From the NCBI GenBank assembly GCA_950295325.1, contig OX485805.1:55018758-55082757 (forward strand): a DNA stretch of 64,000 nt, written 5' to 3'. A program made the position numbers and the translations under genes. Positions 49,207 through 59,965 of the stretch are shown piece by piece. How positions within the stretch are numbered: position 1 is the first letter of the stretch; each line of letters starts with the position of its first letter. Under the pieces are notes generated by a model. That model worked only from the letters and a program-made list of their open reading frames with translations, made no database searches and was not told the origin of the DNA. The stretch comes from Polytrichum commune. Taxonomy: Eukaryota > Streptophyta > Polytrichopsida > Polytrichales > Polytrichaceae.

Positions 49207-50898
49207 TAATGTGGATCGGGCAGCATTCAATGATGGTTTGAGGTAGTCTTTGCATCTTAATATTGAGCTACCAATTGTTGTTCTTGTTTCTTCAACTAAA
49301 CTTTTGGATCTTATTAAAAGCAAATACCTCACTAAATTTTCATGGGTGAGATCTCATTGCAAAGATCATGAGATGTGATTGAAGTCTCAAGATAGACGTG
49401 TCTCTTAACCAATTTGATGAAAACATGAGGAAGATATCAATGTTTGCTCATATTGCTTGCTAAGAATTGGCCATATGATTTTCATATTGATGATACAACT
49501 CATGTAGAGACACTAAACATACCAATTAGTGAGTGTGGGAAATTAGTGGAGGTGGTACTAAATTGCTTTACGCTATGAATGAGTGCCACCAAAAGATCTA
49601 GGAAGCATTGTTCATCTCCGCACTTGGCACTATTCATTGACAAGCATGTGGCACACACTAATCACAAGCACACATTAATTTTCTTGAAATCTATGGTAAA
49701 TGAGCATAGAATTTAATGTAGTTGTGAATTTAGTGTCACTTAATAGCAACTTTTTCCCTCATTAACTTTGAGATTTGGCTAGACTATGTGCGCAACTTGA
49801 ATTAGTACCACCCTCACTAATTGGTATATTTAGTGTAAGGCTTTGTAAGGCTTTGAAGAGGATGGAGAAGATATGCTTGAAACTCTATATACAGAGTGTT
49901 CCAATGATGTGGATACATACAATGAAGAATAATACAAGTTTGGGGATGATTGTTTTTAAGGGTGTTTACGCTTGCATTTGTGTTTTTCAACATTAGTGTG
50001 TGGAGCTATTTGAATATTTTTAAATTGATATTAGATGTTGACTTTGTGTTTCTAAACACTCAATTATCAAGTCATTTTATCAAAGTTGTACTTCATTGTT
50101 TTGTTGAGTATTTTTGTATTTTATACACAAAAGTTTATGAATGTTGACTTAAATTGTATTTTGTACATAGAAATATGTGAATGTTATAAAGCATCTTCTT
50201 CTTCTTCTTCACGTATGTTATATGGGTACATTACACTAAAGATCCAACATGAAAACATTTTCTTTTGAAGGCAAATATTGTGTATTTTGGGTATAAACCT
50301 AAAGAATTCTAATGGGCATTTAATTTGTCAAAACATAGCATTTTGTAAACCATATTGAATGTGTATCAAAAGAGTTTAACTTAAGTCACCTAACTCTTTA
50401 CTTGGGGTTACTTGTCATAACTTTGGTCGGGTGAATTATACCCTTTAATGACATATATAATTTTGCACCGGGTATCCTTACCCTTAAAGATGCCAATTTG
50501 TTTTGGTTGGGTAAAGGGTAACCCTTCAGTGGATATAAAATATGAGCCACGTATCCTTACCATTCAGCATGAGCACAACAATGTTATCCTCCCCACACTA
50601 GTTTGGATCATTATGGGTTTAAAGAAGCACATAAGTAGCAATTGTAAAAACCATCACATTTACCAAAACAAAAAAACGTGTGCCACTTTCATATTACACG
50701 CTTGTGTCTCACTTTAGAATTTTAAATGATCGTTAAAAAACCCAACAACTCTAATGATACCTTTTTTATTCATTGATTTGATTAGACAATTTTATTGGTT
50801 GTTCTGAAGGCGATGCTTAGCATTAGTGAAGGACAAAGCTTTTCTTCCAAACCTCTAGGAATGAGATATAACTTGAAAGTGAAGATGATGACTTGATT
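49207..50898. other. No gene seen
   Basis: AT-rich with a short (TTC)n at about 50193. No transposon protein or RNA gene recognised. Confidence 0.4.
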
Positions 50899-50912
50899 CA
50901 CAACATTACATA

Positions 50913-51043
50913 AGAAAAGAAAAGAAAAATTACGCCCGTATCTAAATACCAGCGTGAAATTAAGCCCGTTGGTCTTATGCTGATCACGGTCTCCCGTGAT
51001 GCAACAAGAGATTTATGCCTCCGTTAGGAGGTGGGCTCTTGGG
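50913..51043 (-). mobile_element. SINE-like insertion, family C, 131 bp with 14-bp target duplication
   Basis: Perfect 14-bp repeats CACAACATTACATA flank the insert (50899-50912 and 51044-51057). On the minus strand it starts GCCCAAGAGCCCACCTCC, contains CCAACGGGCTTAATTTCACG, and ends in a T-rich tail (TTTTCTTTTCTTTTCT). A T-rich rather than poly-A end sets it apart from family A. Confidence 0.85.
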
Positions 51044-51378
51044 CACAACATTACATAGCATTGTCTAAAAGGCCGTGAGCGCATGATGGGGAGAGGAGAT
51101 TCCACTGGCTAAGAGAGCCAACTATAAGCATAGAAAGTCTGATACTTGTAAGCCTTTGGAATTCCATGCCTTTGAATGACACTTTGGCACAGAAAATCAG
51201 AGGGTTTTTTTTTAAAAAAAAATTGATGAATAGATGACGAATGCTTGGAGGTTCAAATGATTGCAATGCCAAAAGCCTGGTGACCGCAACTTTCAACGTT
51301 TATGGGTCTCATCTTTTCCGTGATTGGCAACAACTTTTTGGTTTCAACCAAAGCATTTCGAGCCCATGAGGCAACTAA

Positions 51379-51437
51379 AGGTAGATGGGTCTTGAATGGT
51401 CACTTTTCACAAACTAGCCCACTTCTCTTAGATATTG
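51379..51437. mobile_element. MITE-like family G, terminal fragment
   Basis: AGGTAGATGGGTCTTGAATGG then TCACTTTTCACAAACTAGCCCACTTCTCTTAGATA matches the left end at 53109 and 59559; only the end remains. Confidence 0.6.
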
Positions 51438-51474
51438 TCTTTAGGTAAATTTGGACATATTTTCAAAATCTAGA

Positions 51475-51790
51475 GTTTCGGTTTGCTTCAATTCTATGGA
51501 TCTGTCAATACATTTATGATATACCTAAATTTTATGGAAGATGTGTGAATCCTTAGTGATAACTTGAATGTTATGTTATTAAAATTTGATATAAATAACC
51601 AAATATTTATTTTGTGACGTTGAATAGTAAAAAAGCACAATCAAAACAACTGCTATAATAACAACATACTCATATTTTTATATTCTATCGGAAGATCTCA
51701 CCTTACAATCCTATTGTAGGATCCTATGATAGAGTTTAACTTGTTATAATTATGGACTTAGTCCAATTTTACTTGAATATGTGTTCTAGG
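51475..51790 (+). repeat. Dispersed repeat family F, copy 2
   Basis: Homologous to 47815-48145 in the same orientation (ATTCTATGGATCTGTCAATACA … TTAGTCCAATTTTACTTGAA). Non-coding. Confidence 0.75.
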
Positions 51791-53041
51791 ATATGAAACT
51801 CCAATTGTTCAAGTTTGCCTATCATATTATGTTCAGGTGTTGCGCCTTCATCGTGTTAGGTCCTAAATCTAGTTGGAGGAGTTGGCTTGCGTACTATCTA
51901 CGCTTGCTTTCAAAACCTCGTCAAGCATGGGCCATGTTATACTCACTTTCACAACTCTTTTTGATGGGCTTTCCACTTTTAACCTCTAAAAATTAACCCA
52001 ATTACCGCGAGTGATATATGAAATGTATTTGACAAAGTCAGTTGCAAAAATATCATTCATCAAGTGAATCTTTTGATTTGACCAAATCAATGCCTTGAAA
52101 GCACAAATATGCTTTAGAATTTTATATAAAGTCAAATGACTGGCATAATTGGGTTCTCCTTATATATCCATACCACAAGGTAGACTACTTATGGTTCTTA
52201 ATTAATGCACACTTAATGCATGTACGTTACCAAGCGTACGCAAGTTATCCAAGGATTGCAAAACTAGCACGACCAACACCAAACACCCTAAATAATGATT
52301 TTACCACAATGTTATGATGAAATCCTTCCAATCCTTAACCCTAAACCGTACATGTTATGCAACCCAATTTGGCTCCAATATTATGAAGCAACGATGCATC
52401 ATGGACCTTAGGGTTTAACCTATAGGATGTCATTTATGTTGTATGATGACCATACATGATCCTCATGTGCAAACACTTGGAACTTAATAACTGACAATGT
52501 AATAATTTTCTAACAAGTATTCAAGATCCAATTTAGTTTGCATGGATCTCAAGGGGCTTTTAGGTAGTTAAAAATAATTGTTAGAGTATGCGATGCGAAA
52601 GTTTGCAATGTTTGATTAGTTGGAAGTGGTTTACTACATAGATGTGGAAAAGGACAATGGCTCCCACTTAAATGCGGGGGTCCCTAGTGTATAAACGCTA
52701 TAGAGGACGGGCCAAGTGCAAGCTAGATTGAATGAACGGGTACCAAGAGTGAGATGTCACATCACCAAGGCCCGTCCTCTCTTGCCCGGGTGGGCGGGGG
52801 GGTACTCTTCTCCTTCAACGATTGGAACTAACAAATGGGAGGCCATGGGGGTACCCACCTTGGTACTTAGAAAGACAAGTTTGAGCTACCTCGGTGATGA
52901 CCCGGTACTTATCCAAACCCCCATTTGAACAATCAACCAAGGTCACTCACCGACTTGAGATATTGGGAAGCTTGAAGTATGTACGTACTATTTTAACCCC
53001 TATTGGTCTCTAGACAATGATATGTAGACTTCATGGTCAAA
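51791..53041. other. No gene seen; one small hairpin
   Basis: GAGGACGGGCC at about 52703 is repeated inverted as GGCCCGTCCTC at about 52769 within a GC-richer patch (52670-52925). No gene recognised. Confidence 0.4.
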
Positions 53042-53057
53042 CCCCCCCCCCCCCCCC
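53042..53057. repeat. Poly-C run (16 C) followed by poly-A
   Basis: Sixteen C followed directly by eight A, about 50 bases outside the family G copy at 53109. Confidence 0.95.
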
Positions 53058-53108
53058 AAAAAAAATCAAGACCGCTTATTCCATTGTAGCTACTTAGTTA
53101 TTGCACAA

Positions 53109-53450
53109 AGGTTGATGGGTCTTAAATGGTTACTTTTTACAATTGGCCCACTTTTCTTGGATATGAAACACACAATTAGTACAAGATGTATCACAAATCC
53201 AAATCGAGTCTGTGATTACTTACTTTGTGGTTTTTAGAGCTCGTATGAATATATGTGTTAAAAATGTAGATCGTGGTGCTCATTAAATGGTCATATATAT
53301 ATATACTTCCTTAATTAAGATTGAGCCTCGAATGGTTAGCACATCTTGAACATGTAATTCGATCTATTTCAAACACATGTCTTTTATGTCTATTTTTGGA
53401 GCCACACTTAGCACACACCACTCAAATCTAGGTATCCAATTAATATCACA
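53109..53450. mobile_element. MITE-like family G copy
   Basis: Same order as 59559-59965: GGTTGATGGGTCTTAAATGG, ACTAATTGGCCCAC-type end, CAAATCGAG, AGTACAAGATG, then AAACACATGTC and ACACACCACTCAAATCTAGG. A (TA)n expansion lies in the middle. Confidence 0.65.
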
Positions 53451-54862
53451 ACTTTCTCATCCTTGATTTCTCATTTCTCAAATATTGAGGCGTTCATGGG
53501 TTGTTAGCTTTCTAAAACACCCAACAAGGCAATCTAAAGTGGTCAACTACATGTTGACTTTGCGGTGTCACTAGGGGGAGGTGATCCAATCTCCCTAAAG
53601 AGTTGGCAATTGGGGAACTTGCACCCATCATTCGTTGTTAGGAATGATCTCCATCCTATGTTATAAGTAACTTCATGATTGGAGCTTGGTTAGCACAGTT
53701 TGAATGCCGCACACTACTTGTCAAAGAAACATACTCATCAATGGAACATATTCATTTTTGTAGAGAAACATGATAATAAGTTAGAACATTCCATTTTTCA
53801 AAATGGAATATTGACAATAAATTCGACAAAGATTTGTAGGCACCACCCTGGAGCAACGGTAGTGGGCAGTCATTACGATTCATAAATTTTTCATTTAGAT
53901 TACATCCCATATTTGGTGAACCATGTAAGTGTATAAAATCAAAATGCATAACATGGGCTGGATATTTGTGGTGTCTACATAAACTCATATATTGAGAAGG
54001 AGAAATTTTAGTGAGCTATTTCATACCTTGTAATTCATTTGACATTGGAAATAGCATCATAGATCATGGATTAGTCTTGTAGAACTTGAGTAGAATGTAT
54101 CGGTCCTTGACTTGTATGGAACTTGATTTTACGAGAGTCCTTCGTGATGAATGAGTTCACATAGATGCCATGCACCATAAGCCCATAACATTTGCACATT
54201 ACGTATTATGAAATAGCATAGCCTCGTGCAACCCTTGCAACTCTTCATAACTACAGTGGGTAGGTTGATAGCTAGGTATATTGGAAAGTAGTATACAACA
54301 CACTAGATATACATTTCCTAAGCAAGTGAGCATACACCAAAAGGGTACACAATAATATGAATTAGTGTGGCCCATATTATTATGCATCAACTCATGATAA
54401 TATCATGCAATCACTAGGCATCAATCAAAGAAGGTGGCATGGAACATGATGAATCATGAAGTCCACTCTAACCAACACAAGACATCAATTTCAATATGAC
54501 ACTAATCATGTATCCAGTGTAGTTATTACATGTCCCTTGCAAGCGGCATTGCCACCTAGACACTTGCCTATAAATTTACCACACTACCATACATTCAAAT
54601 ATGATTGGATGTTTCTATACCGAAATCTAATTTCCACATCATCCTTTGAGAGGTTCCAACCAATCATGTGATGGCATGTGGCATTTCATTTGAGTTAATT
54701 ATAATTATCACTTAATCACACCTATGCGTATATGGTGTAATAAGAAAGCATGGGGACATGGCTAATTTCAAAGATGTGATTTTGCACTCATTTGTCTCTT
54801 GGATTCCAAGCTCATCACGGTAAGGCAATTTGTTGATGAGTAGTAATGTAGACATGCCATAA

Positions 54863-55070
54863 CTGGGTTACTTATCTTAATCGGACACCTATAATTGAGT
54901 GGTATGTGGTTAAATGTGTCTCCAAGAACGGATACCAAAAATATATATGTTTAAAAGAGATTGGACTACGTGCTCAAAATATGATAACCACTTCCTGTTC
55001 AATAATCAACATAATTGAGGGAAACCTATGTGATCATTTAATGAGCATGAAATTTTCACTTTGAAAATGA
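54863..55070. mobile_element. MITE-like family G copy
   Basis: CTGGGTTACTTATCTTAATCGGACACC, GAGTGGTATGTGG, TTTAAAAGAGATTGGACTACGTGC and TAATGAGCATGAAATTTTCACTTTGAA match the reverse of 59559-59965. Confidence 0.65.
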
Positions 55071-56349
55071 ATAACGCATTTATATGAGCTTCAAATTATT
55101 TGAGGAAAGTGGTCATGGCCTTTGGTCTGGATTTGCTAACCATCTCATGTTATTCGAGTGTTTCATATGCTGGGCTAGTCAGAAAGGTGACCAGGTAAGA
55201 CCTATCTACCTTATACAGGGGACCTCGACAAAGAAGAATGACCGAGTTAGGAGGTAATAATAAGTAAGTACATTCCATCTACACAACATCATCGATGATC
55301 GAGGGGAGGACTCGGAGCCAGTCATGATGGTGGTGGTTCAGTTAAACATCATCCAACCGTTGGTAGGAGTCGCTGACTTAATGCGCATAATTTACCATGT
55401 GGATTATCCCAGCTGACCATCGAATAATAATGGGACTGATTTAAAGCGGATTCACGATTTTTCATGGCTGCACTAGAATCCAAAACCCACTGCAAAGGTG
55501 ATGATTCCAATCCACTGCTGCAGACGAGCTTTTTGTTGAACAAATATGAATGCATGGGCTGTTCTGGGAACCATGGAGAGCAGTCTATCCTGATGAGAGC
55601 CTTTATTTTCGTTTTTTTAATCATGGCTGCCTCATGAAGTTGCAGAGACAGACAGGCAGACAGACAGACAGACAGGTTCAGGAGCTCCGAATATACTCTG
55701 GCACACATTCTTGGTGGTCAGGGAGGCCATCAAACGCAATGCAGCAGGGGTTGGATCGATGGATGAGCCAACACATGCTTTGAAGTGGTGATTGTTGAGG
55801 AGTGTATCGCCAAATTATATAAATCACAACTCACCATTGTGACTGCAATATGTGTCAAATATTAATTGCCTGCATTTTTACTACATTTTTATGGAGCAGA
55901 ATTTTCCAAATGGTCTAAAGTATTTCGTCAATTTGGAGTCTCAGATTCAATGTCCAAGTTTCTTTTGCATTGTAATCTTGCTGGGTGGCATGTTTTAAGG
56001 CCATTTTAAGACCCCACAGCCCCCCTCGAGCTTTGTCTCGAGAGGTACCTAGGTGAAGTATATTGAAGCAGCCCACTTAACCTTATGATACTTGATCAAA
56101 AGTAAAGCCCATGTTCTGTAACCACTTGCCAGAGCCAAATATGAAGTTCAGGCTTTAACCATAGAGTTGACAATTGTGTGGCAGGTTATCAAGCATTTTA
56201 GCAACGTTTTGAAAGCAGACAACAGAAGCATAACTGTTCTGAATTTGTAGATGAATAGTGAATGTCCAATTGAAGATGTCGATGAGATCTGACTAACAAA
56301 ACATTGGTGGGGTGACACCACAAGACTGTTGCCAGATGGATAAAATAAA
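55071..56349 (-). other. Region downstream of PLMT: 3' UTR and flank, no second gene seen
   Basis: This stretch is less AT-rich than the transposon-filled flanks and probably includes the PLMT 3' untranslated region next to the stop codon at 56350. I see no unambiguous polyadenylation signal. A (CAGA)n microsatellite lies at about 55643-55675. Open frames on both strands (for example 55349-55708) match nothing I recognise. Confidence 0.4.
55643..55675. repeat. (CAGA)n microsatellite
   Basis: About eight CAGA units with one CAGG variant, in the presumed region downstream of PLMT. Confidence 0.95.
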
Positions 56350-57893
56350 TCATAAGATATGCTCTGCACGAGTATTTGGGTCTTCTTCCCGTTCGATGAA
56401 CATCATGAAGATATACCCAAGTATCCAGAGAGCAATGAAGCGCCATGGCACCCAGCAAGAGACTCCAAACAAGCTTAAAATGGAGCCAACATATTGTGGG
56501 TCCCTGAAATAGCCAAATGGAAACTTCTCCACCCAAGGGAGCTTCTTCCCAAAGCGCGCACCATAGTATACACCATCCTCTCCCAGCAGCAGGTACACCC
56601 TGTACAAAATGGAAACACTTCAATTGTCAAACAGCATGAGATCAATTCATCACAACACATCCCTTTTCTTTTTGTAACTCATAAAAACATCTTGAAGTGG
56701 CGTGTCGATAGATGACAGATGACATGAGGATTACCGACCCGAATTCTTGTTGCAAAGATTTAATATTGATTTGGTGTAAAATGAAACTTACTGTCCATGA
56801 CCACAAGGTTCCAAGCAGTGTTGGTCTGGTATACAGGTGAATGCATGGTATCAAAGAGCCTACCCATGGGTATCCAGATTGTAAAACCAGTCAAATATTG
56901 TTATTTGGTGGATATGTCAAAGGCCAATCTTTGTATAACTGAGTTATTATTTGGGTCAACACCATTCTGAACCATATTGATTCTAGGGCAATTTTGCCTA
57001 GGTAACAAAGTTCTTGCATGGTACATATACCCGAATGGTATCAAAAACAAATCTACCGACAAAAACCCATACCCTACTGGTAAGGAAAAAGTGAAAAACT
57101 ATCCAAAAAAAATAAAATGAATTACCCATTATAGATACCTGAATGGTATCAAGAAAAAGACTATACCAGTTCAAACACTGGCTCAACCTGTCAGTTGACA
57201 AAACTGGAAACATAATAGTTATCACCTTAAGTCAGCAGGAGAGGTGAACTGGGACACAACATTACTATGGTCCAGCATCGACTAGAGATAGAAAAGAGTG
57301 CAATGATGGACCTCCTCATCACAAATTGCACAACAATGGAGGTTCTCCTCATTTAACAATCCCACAATGTGTGCTTTGTGACTTCCAGAGGTGGGCACAA
57401 TCTGTAGTGGAAGTGCCTGAAGTATTATTTGTCTTGCAGCATGATAATCAAGAGTACGTCAGGTCACAGTGGCTCTGACTATCAAAAAAAGTCAAATGAG
57501 GATCAGGGGTGTTAATATTTATATGTGACTTGTAAAATGGAGAGAAGTCCGAAGGATGAAGAAAAAATAACTCAAAGGGTTTGCAAGAAGGTATTACCTG
57601 TAATTGAGATATTGCCCAAAGACGAAGAGTGCGACACAATATAAGGGCAGTCGAGAGAATTTAGCCACTGAAAGGAGACCAACAATTTGAAGTGCCTTGA
57701 GAACATGAGCAACTTGGGCCATTCTATGTGAAGGGTCATACCCTTTGGAAATTTGCATCCAACGTGTTGGGTAGTTCCATAAGTACCAGTAAAAAGGAAA
57801 TGGCAACAATATCAAAATTGACACTGCAAGGCTGTGCACCATGCCCGGTGACGACGGGCTATCTGTATTGAATGGCCACATATCGAGCATCAC
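56350..57893 (-). CDS. PLMT: Phospholipid N-methyltransferase (PLMT/PEMT type), two coding exons
   Basis: Seen: exon 1 runs 57893 to 57598 and exon 2 runs 56599 to 56350, joined across a GT-AG intron (phase 2, splitting an Arg codon AG|G). The total is 546 bases, 181 residues plus stop. Conserved blocks include LLPFPFYWYLW near the N-terminus, VAHVLKALQ, FGQYLNYRVYLLLGEDG, YYGARFGKKLPWV, FPFGYFRDPQYVGS and a C-terminal FIEREEDPNTRA. Several hydrophobic segments fit a four-helix membrane enzyme. Known: this family uses S-adenosylmethionine to methylate phosphatidyl-monomethyl- and dimethylethanolamine to phosphatidylcholine in the ER; the glycine-rich LGEDG region and the EE pair match the SAM-contact regions described for PEMT. 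Start choice: the first Met is at 57893, but Met18 at 57842 has a stronger context and gives 164 residues, the length I recall for the Arabidopsis protein. Either is possible. No breaks are seen, so it is probably functional. Confidence 0.93.
56600..57597 (-). other. PLMT coding intron (998 bp)
   Basis: The donor reads CAG|GTAATACC (G at 57597) and the acceptor reads TTTTGTACAG|GG (last intron base 56600). Splicing restores the conserved LNYRVYLLL sequence. Within the intron, a short block around 57021-57050 recurs at about 57133-57162 (shared GAATGGTATCAA), which suggests a small local duplication. No other coding sequence is seen in it. Confidence 0.9.
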
Positions 57894-59395
57894 AATTATC
57901 TGCTACTGTCAAGAAACACCACCATATACGAAGTTGCAACCATGTCAGCATAAAGATCATATATCTTCAATGTCGGCTTGACTTGCAAAATCATCAATAA
58001 GGCTAATACACTTTGGCAAAATCAAACTTAACAAATCCTAAACTTGTGCCTCTCAATTTCTGGTAAGGTGAACACAGACCACATGACAAGCCTTGTTCAG
58101 GAACACAATTCGACATCCGTATTCTTAGGCTTGCAAGAACTTGCATGACCGTGGATGAAGCATACTGTGTTGATTCAGTAAAGACTGTAGCGCAGAGTGC
58201 TCCTGCTACATTAATATGCACATACACATCCAAGAATGGTGGATGTGTCCACTGAAGTGATGAAGGGAAAATTATTTGGAAGCTGATATCTCTTCAATTC
58301 AACAGCTATCAGTGAACTAGCAGATTCATCAACAAGGCCAATACACTTCGATTAGAAATTAAACTCAACAAATCCCAAACTTGTGATTCTCATTTCCTGG
58401 CAAGATGAAAACAGACCACATGACAAGCCTTGTTCAGGAACACAATTCCACATCCATACTCTTAATCTTGCAAGAACTCTCATGATTGTGGATGAAGCAT
58501 ACTCTGTTGATTCACTAAAGCCTATAGACCGGCGCAAAGTGTTCCTGCTACATATATATGTGGACAACTACATCCAAGAATGGTGGATGTGTCCACTGAA
58601 GTGAAATCAAATCCCACTTTCGCATATGGCAGGCCTAAGAATATTCTGTCCATCAAAAGATAGAAAGGTGACAGACATTGCTCCGACCTGATTTCGTTCT
58701 CGCATACACCAGCACTCGGATTTTTCTTGAGCCCTTATGTGCTTTCACAGCCAACAAAATTTGACCGTGGTTGGCTGTGCTCAAAAACCTATACATTCAT
58801 CGACACTTTACTCATCGAGCTATTTCAAGCTACCAACCACCCCACATGCAATGGTTTGCAAGGCTAAAAACTCCTAAACACTCCAGAATTTACACCTCTA
58901 AATGTTCCAGCTGAGGATCCCTACCCTTACACAGTGGATGTTGATTCAAACACCAATCTCATCACGCAAAGAGAACCTTCGAAAATGTTACACCATTGAA
59001 CTGAGTGTATACTTACAGAGAAATATGTCTGTCGATCTTAGCAGACCTGATCAGAGGTGCCTCCGCCTCGTGCAACTAACTCCTCGCTGCCAAATGTGGA
59101 GCTGAAACATGCAACCAATTCTCAAAACACTTCAGAACGTGAATTTCCTCAAGCACTTGCCAGCTCAAGATCCACGTGTTGAGTTCCCGGAAAATGTGAT
59201 CCCACACATACTGTTGCTGCATGTGTATGTGGGGCCACCCAGCGAATGCGAATTAAGTTAGTTTCCAACTTGACTTCAAACTTCGGCGTTGATGGAGATG
59301 CTTGTGTTTTGTGAGTAACTCTCGTGTTGCAATCGGAGCCTAGCTCGGAGAGATGAAGCATGTTGCTAGGGTTCCAGAATTTAGGGTTTACACTG
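57894..59395 (-). other. Presumed PLMT 5' leader with a leader intron
   Basis: Inference from signals only. A consensus donor GTAAGT begins at 59016 (minus strand, CTCT|GTAAGT). Acceptor-like CTTGACAG and GTAGCAG end at 57906 and 57900, just before the first PLMT ATG. A leader exon of about 59395-59017 spliced to about 57900 would give a 5'-UTR intron near 1.1 kb. The leader exon contains an ATG at 59361 that opens a 70-codon frame stopping at 59149, a possible upstream ORF. Transcript data are needed to fix the ends. Confidence 0.45.
57991..58604. repeat. Diverged tandem duplication, about 340-bp unit, in the presumed PLMT leader intron
   Basis: Copy 1 spans 57991-58260 and copy 2 spans 58326-58604. 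They share blocks such as ACCACATGACAAGCCTTGTT, GTGGATGAAGCATACT and CAAGAATGGTGGATGTGTCC in the same order, offset by 335 to 344 bases. They differ by many substitutions and small indels, so the duplication is old. Short open frames inside both copies are not supported as genes. Confidence 0.85.
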
Positions 59396-59499
59396 CGCTT
59401 GGATTGGATGCCACGTGGAATCCACCTCCACCCTTTTAAGTGTCCCAGCTTGGTACAAGTTTATTAATTATCTGTATTTAATATGTTAAATAACACGTG
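59381..59499 (-). promoter_or_regulatory. Candidate PLMT promoter motifs: telo-box, CCAAT, G-boxes, TATA-like
   Basis: Reading the minus strand: a telo-box TAAACCCTAA at 59390-59381, a second AACCCTAG just downstream (about 59374), CCAAT at 59407-59403, a G-box CACGTG at 59412-59417 and another at 59494-59499, and a TATA-like CTTAAAAGG at 59440-59432. Telo-boxes close to transcription starts and G-boxes bound by bZIP/bHLH factors are well known in plants. That they drive PLMT is inferred from position, and no start site is proven. Confidence 0.45.
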
Positions 59500-59558
59500 T
59501 CAGGTGGTCATTCGGCACAGCGGTAGCTCAGTGTTTTCTACACCGATATGTGCAATTA

Positions 59559-59965
59559 AGGTAGATGGATCTTGAAATGGATACTTTTTCCGACTAGCCC
59601 ATTTCTGCTAGGACATGAAAATGCGATTAGTGCAAGATGATTAGCACATCCAAATCGAGGCCGTAGCCACTTTTTTCATGATTTTTGGAGTTCATATGCA
59701 TGTGTTATTCACTGTGTGTGGGTTGAGCCCAAATTTGCGAATAGTTGTATGTAGTCCACATTCAAAGTGAAGATTCTTATGCTCATTCAGTTGGTCATAT
59801 AGGATCTCCAATTATGATGTTGATTGTTGAGCTTAGAATGGTTATCATGTTTTGAGCATATGTCCAATCTCTTTTAAACACATGTTGTTTTGGTATCCGT
59901 CTTGGAGCCACAGTTTACCACATACCACTCATAAATAAGTGTCAAAATAAGAAAGGTAACCGATT
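59559..59965. mobile_element. MITE-like family G, most complete copy (about 407 bp)
   Basis: The left end reads GGTAGATGGATCTTGAAATG with ACTTTTTCCGACTAGCCC. The right end, reverse-complemented, reads GGTTACCTTTCTTATTTTGACAC then GAGTGGTATGTGG. The outer 30-40 bases of both ends resemble each other in inverted orientation. It lies just upstream of the PLMT promoter region. Confidence 0.65.

Noticed and set aside
56198-56623. 141-codon minus-strand ORF overlapping PLMT exon 2
   Set aside because: It is a different frame over a real exon, and the PLMT frame is the conserved one.
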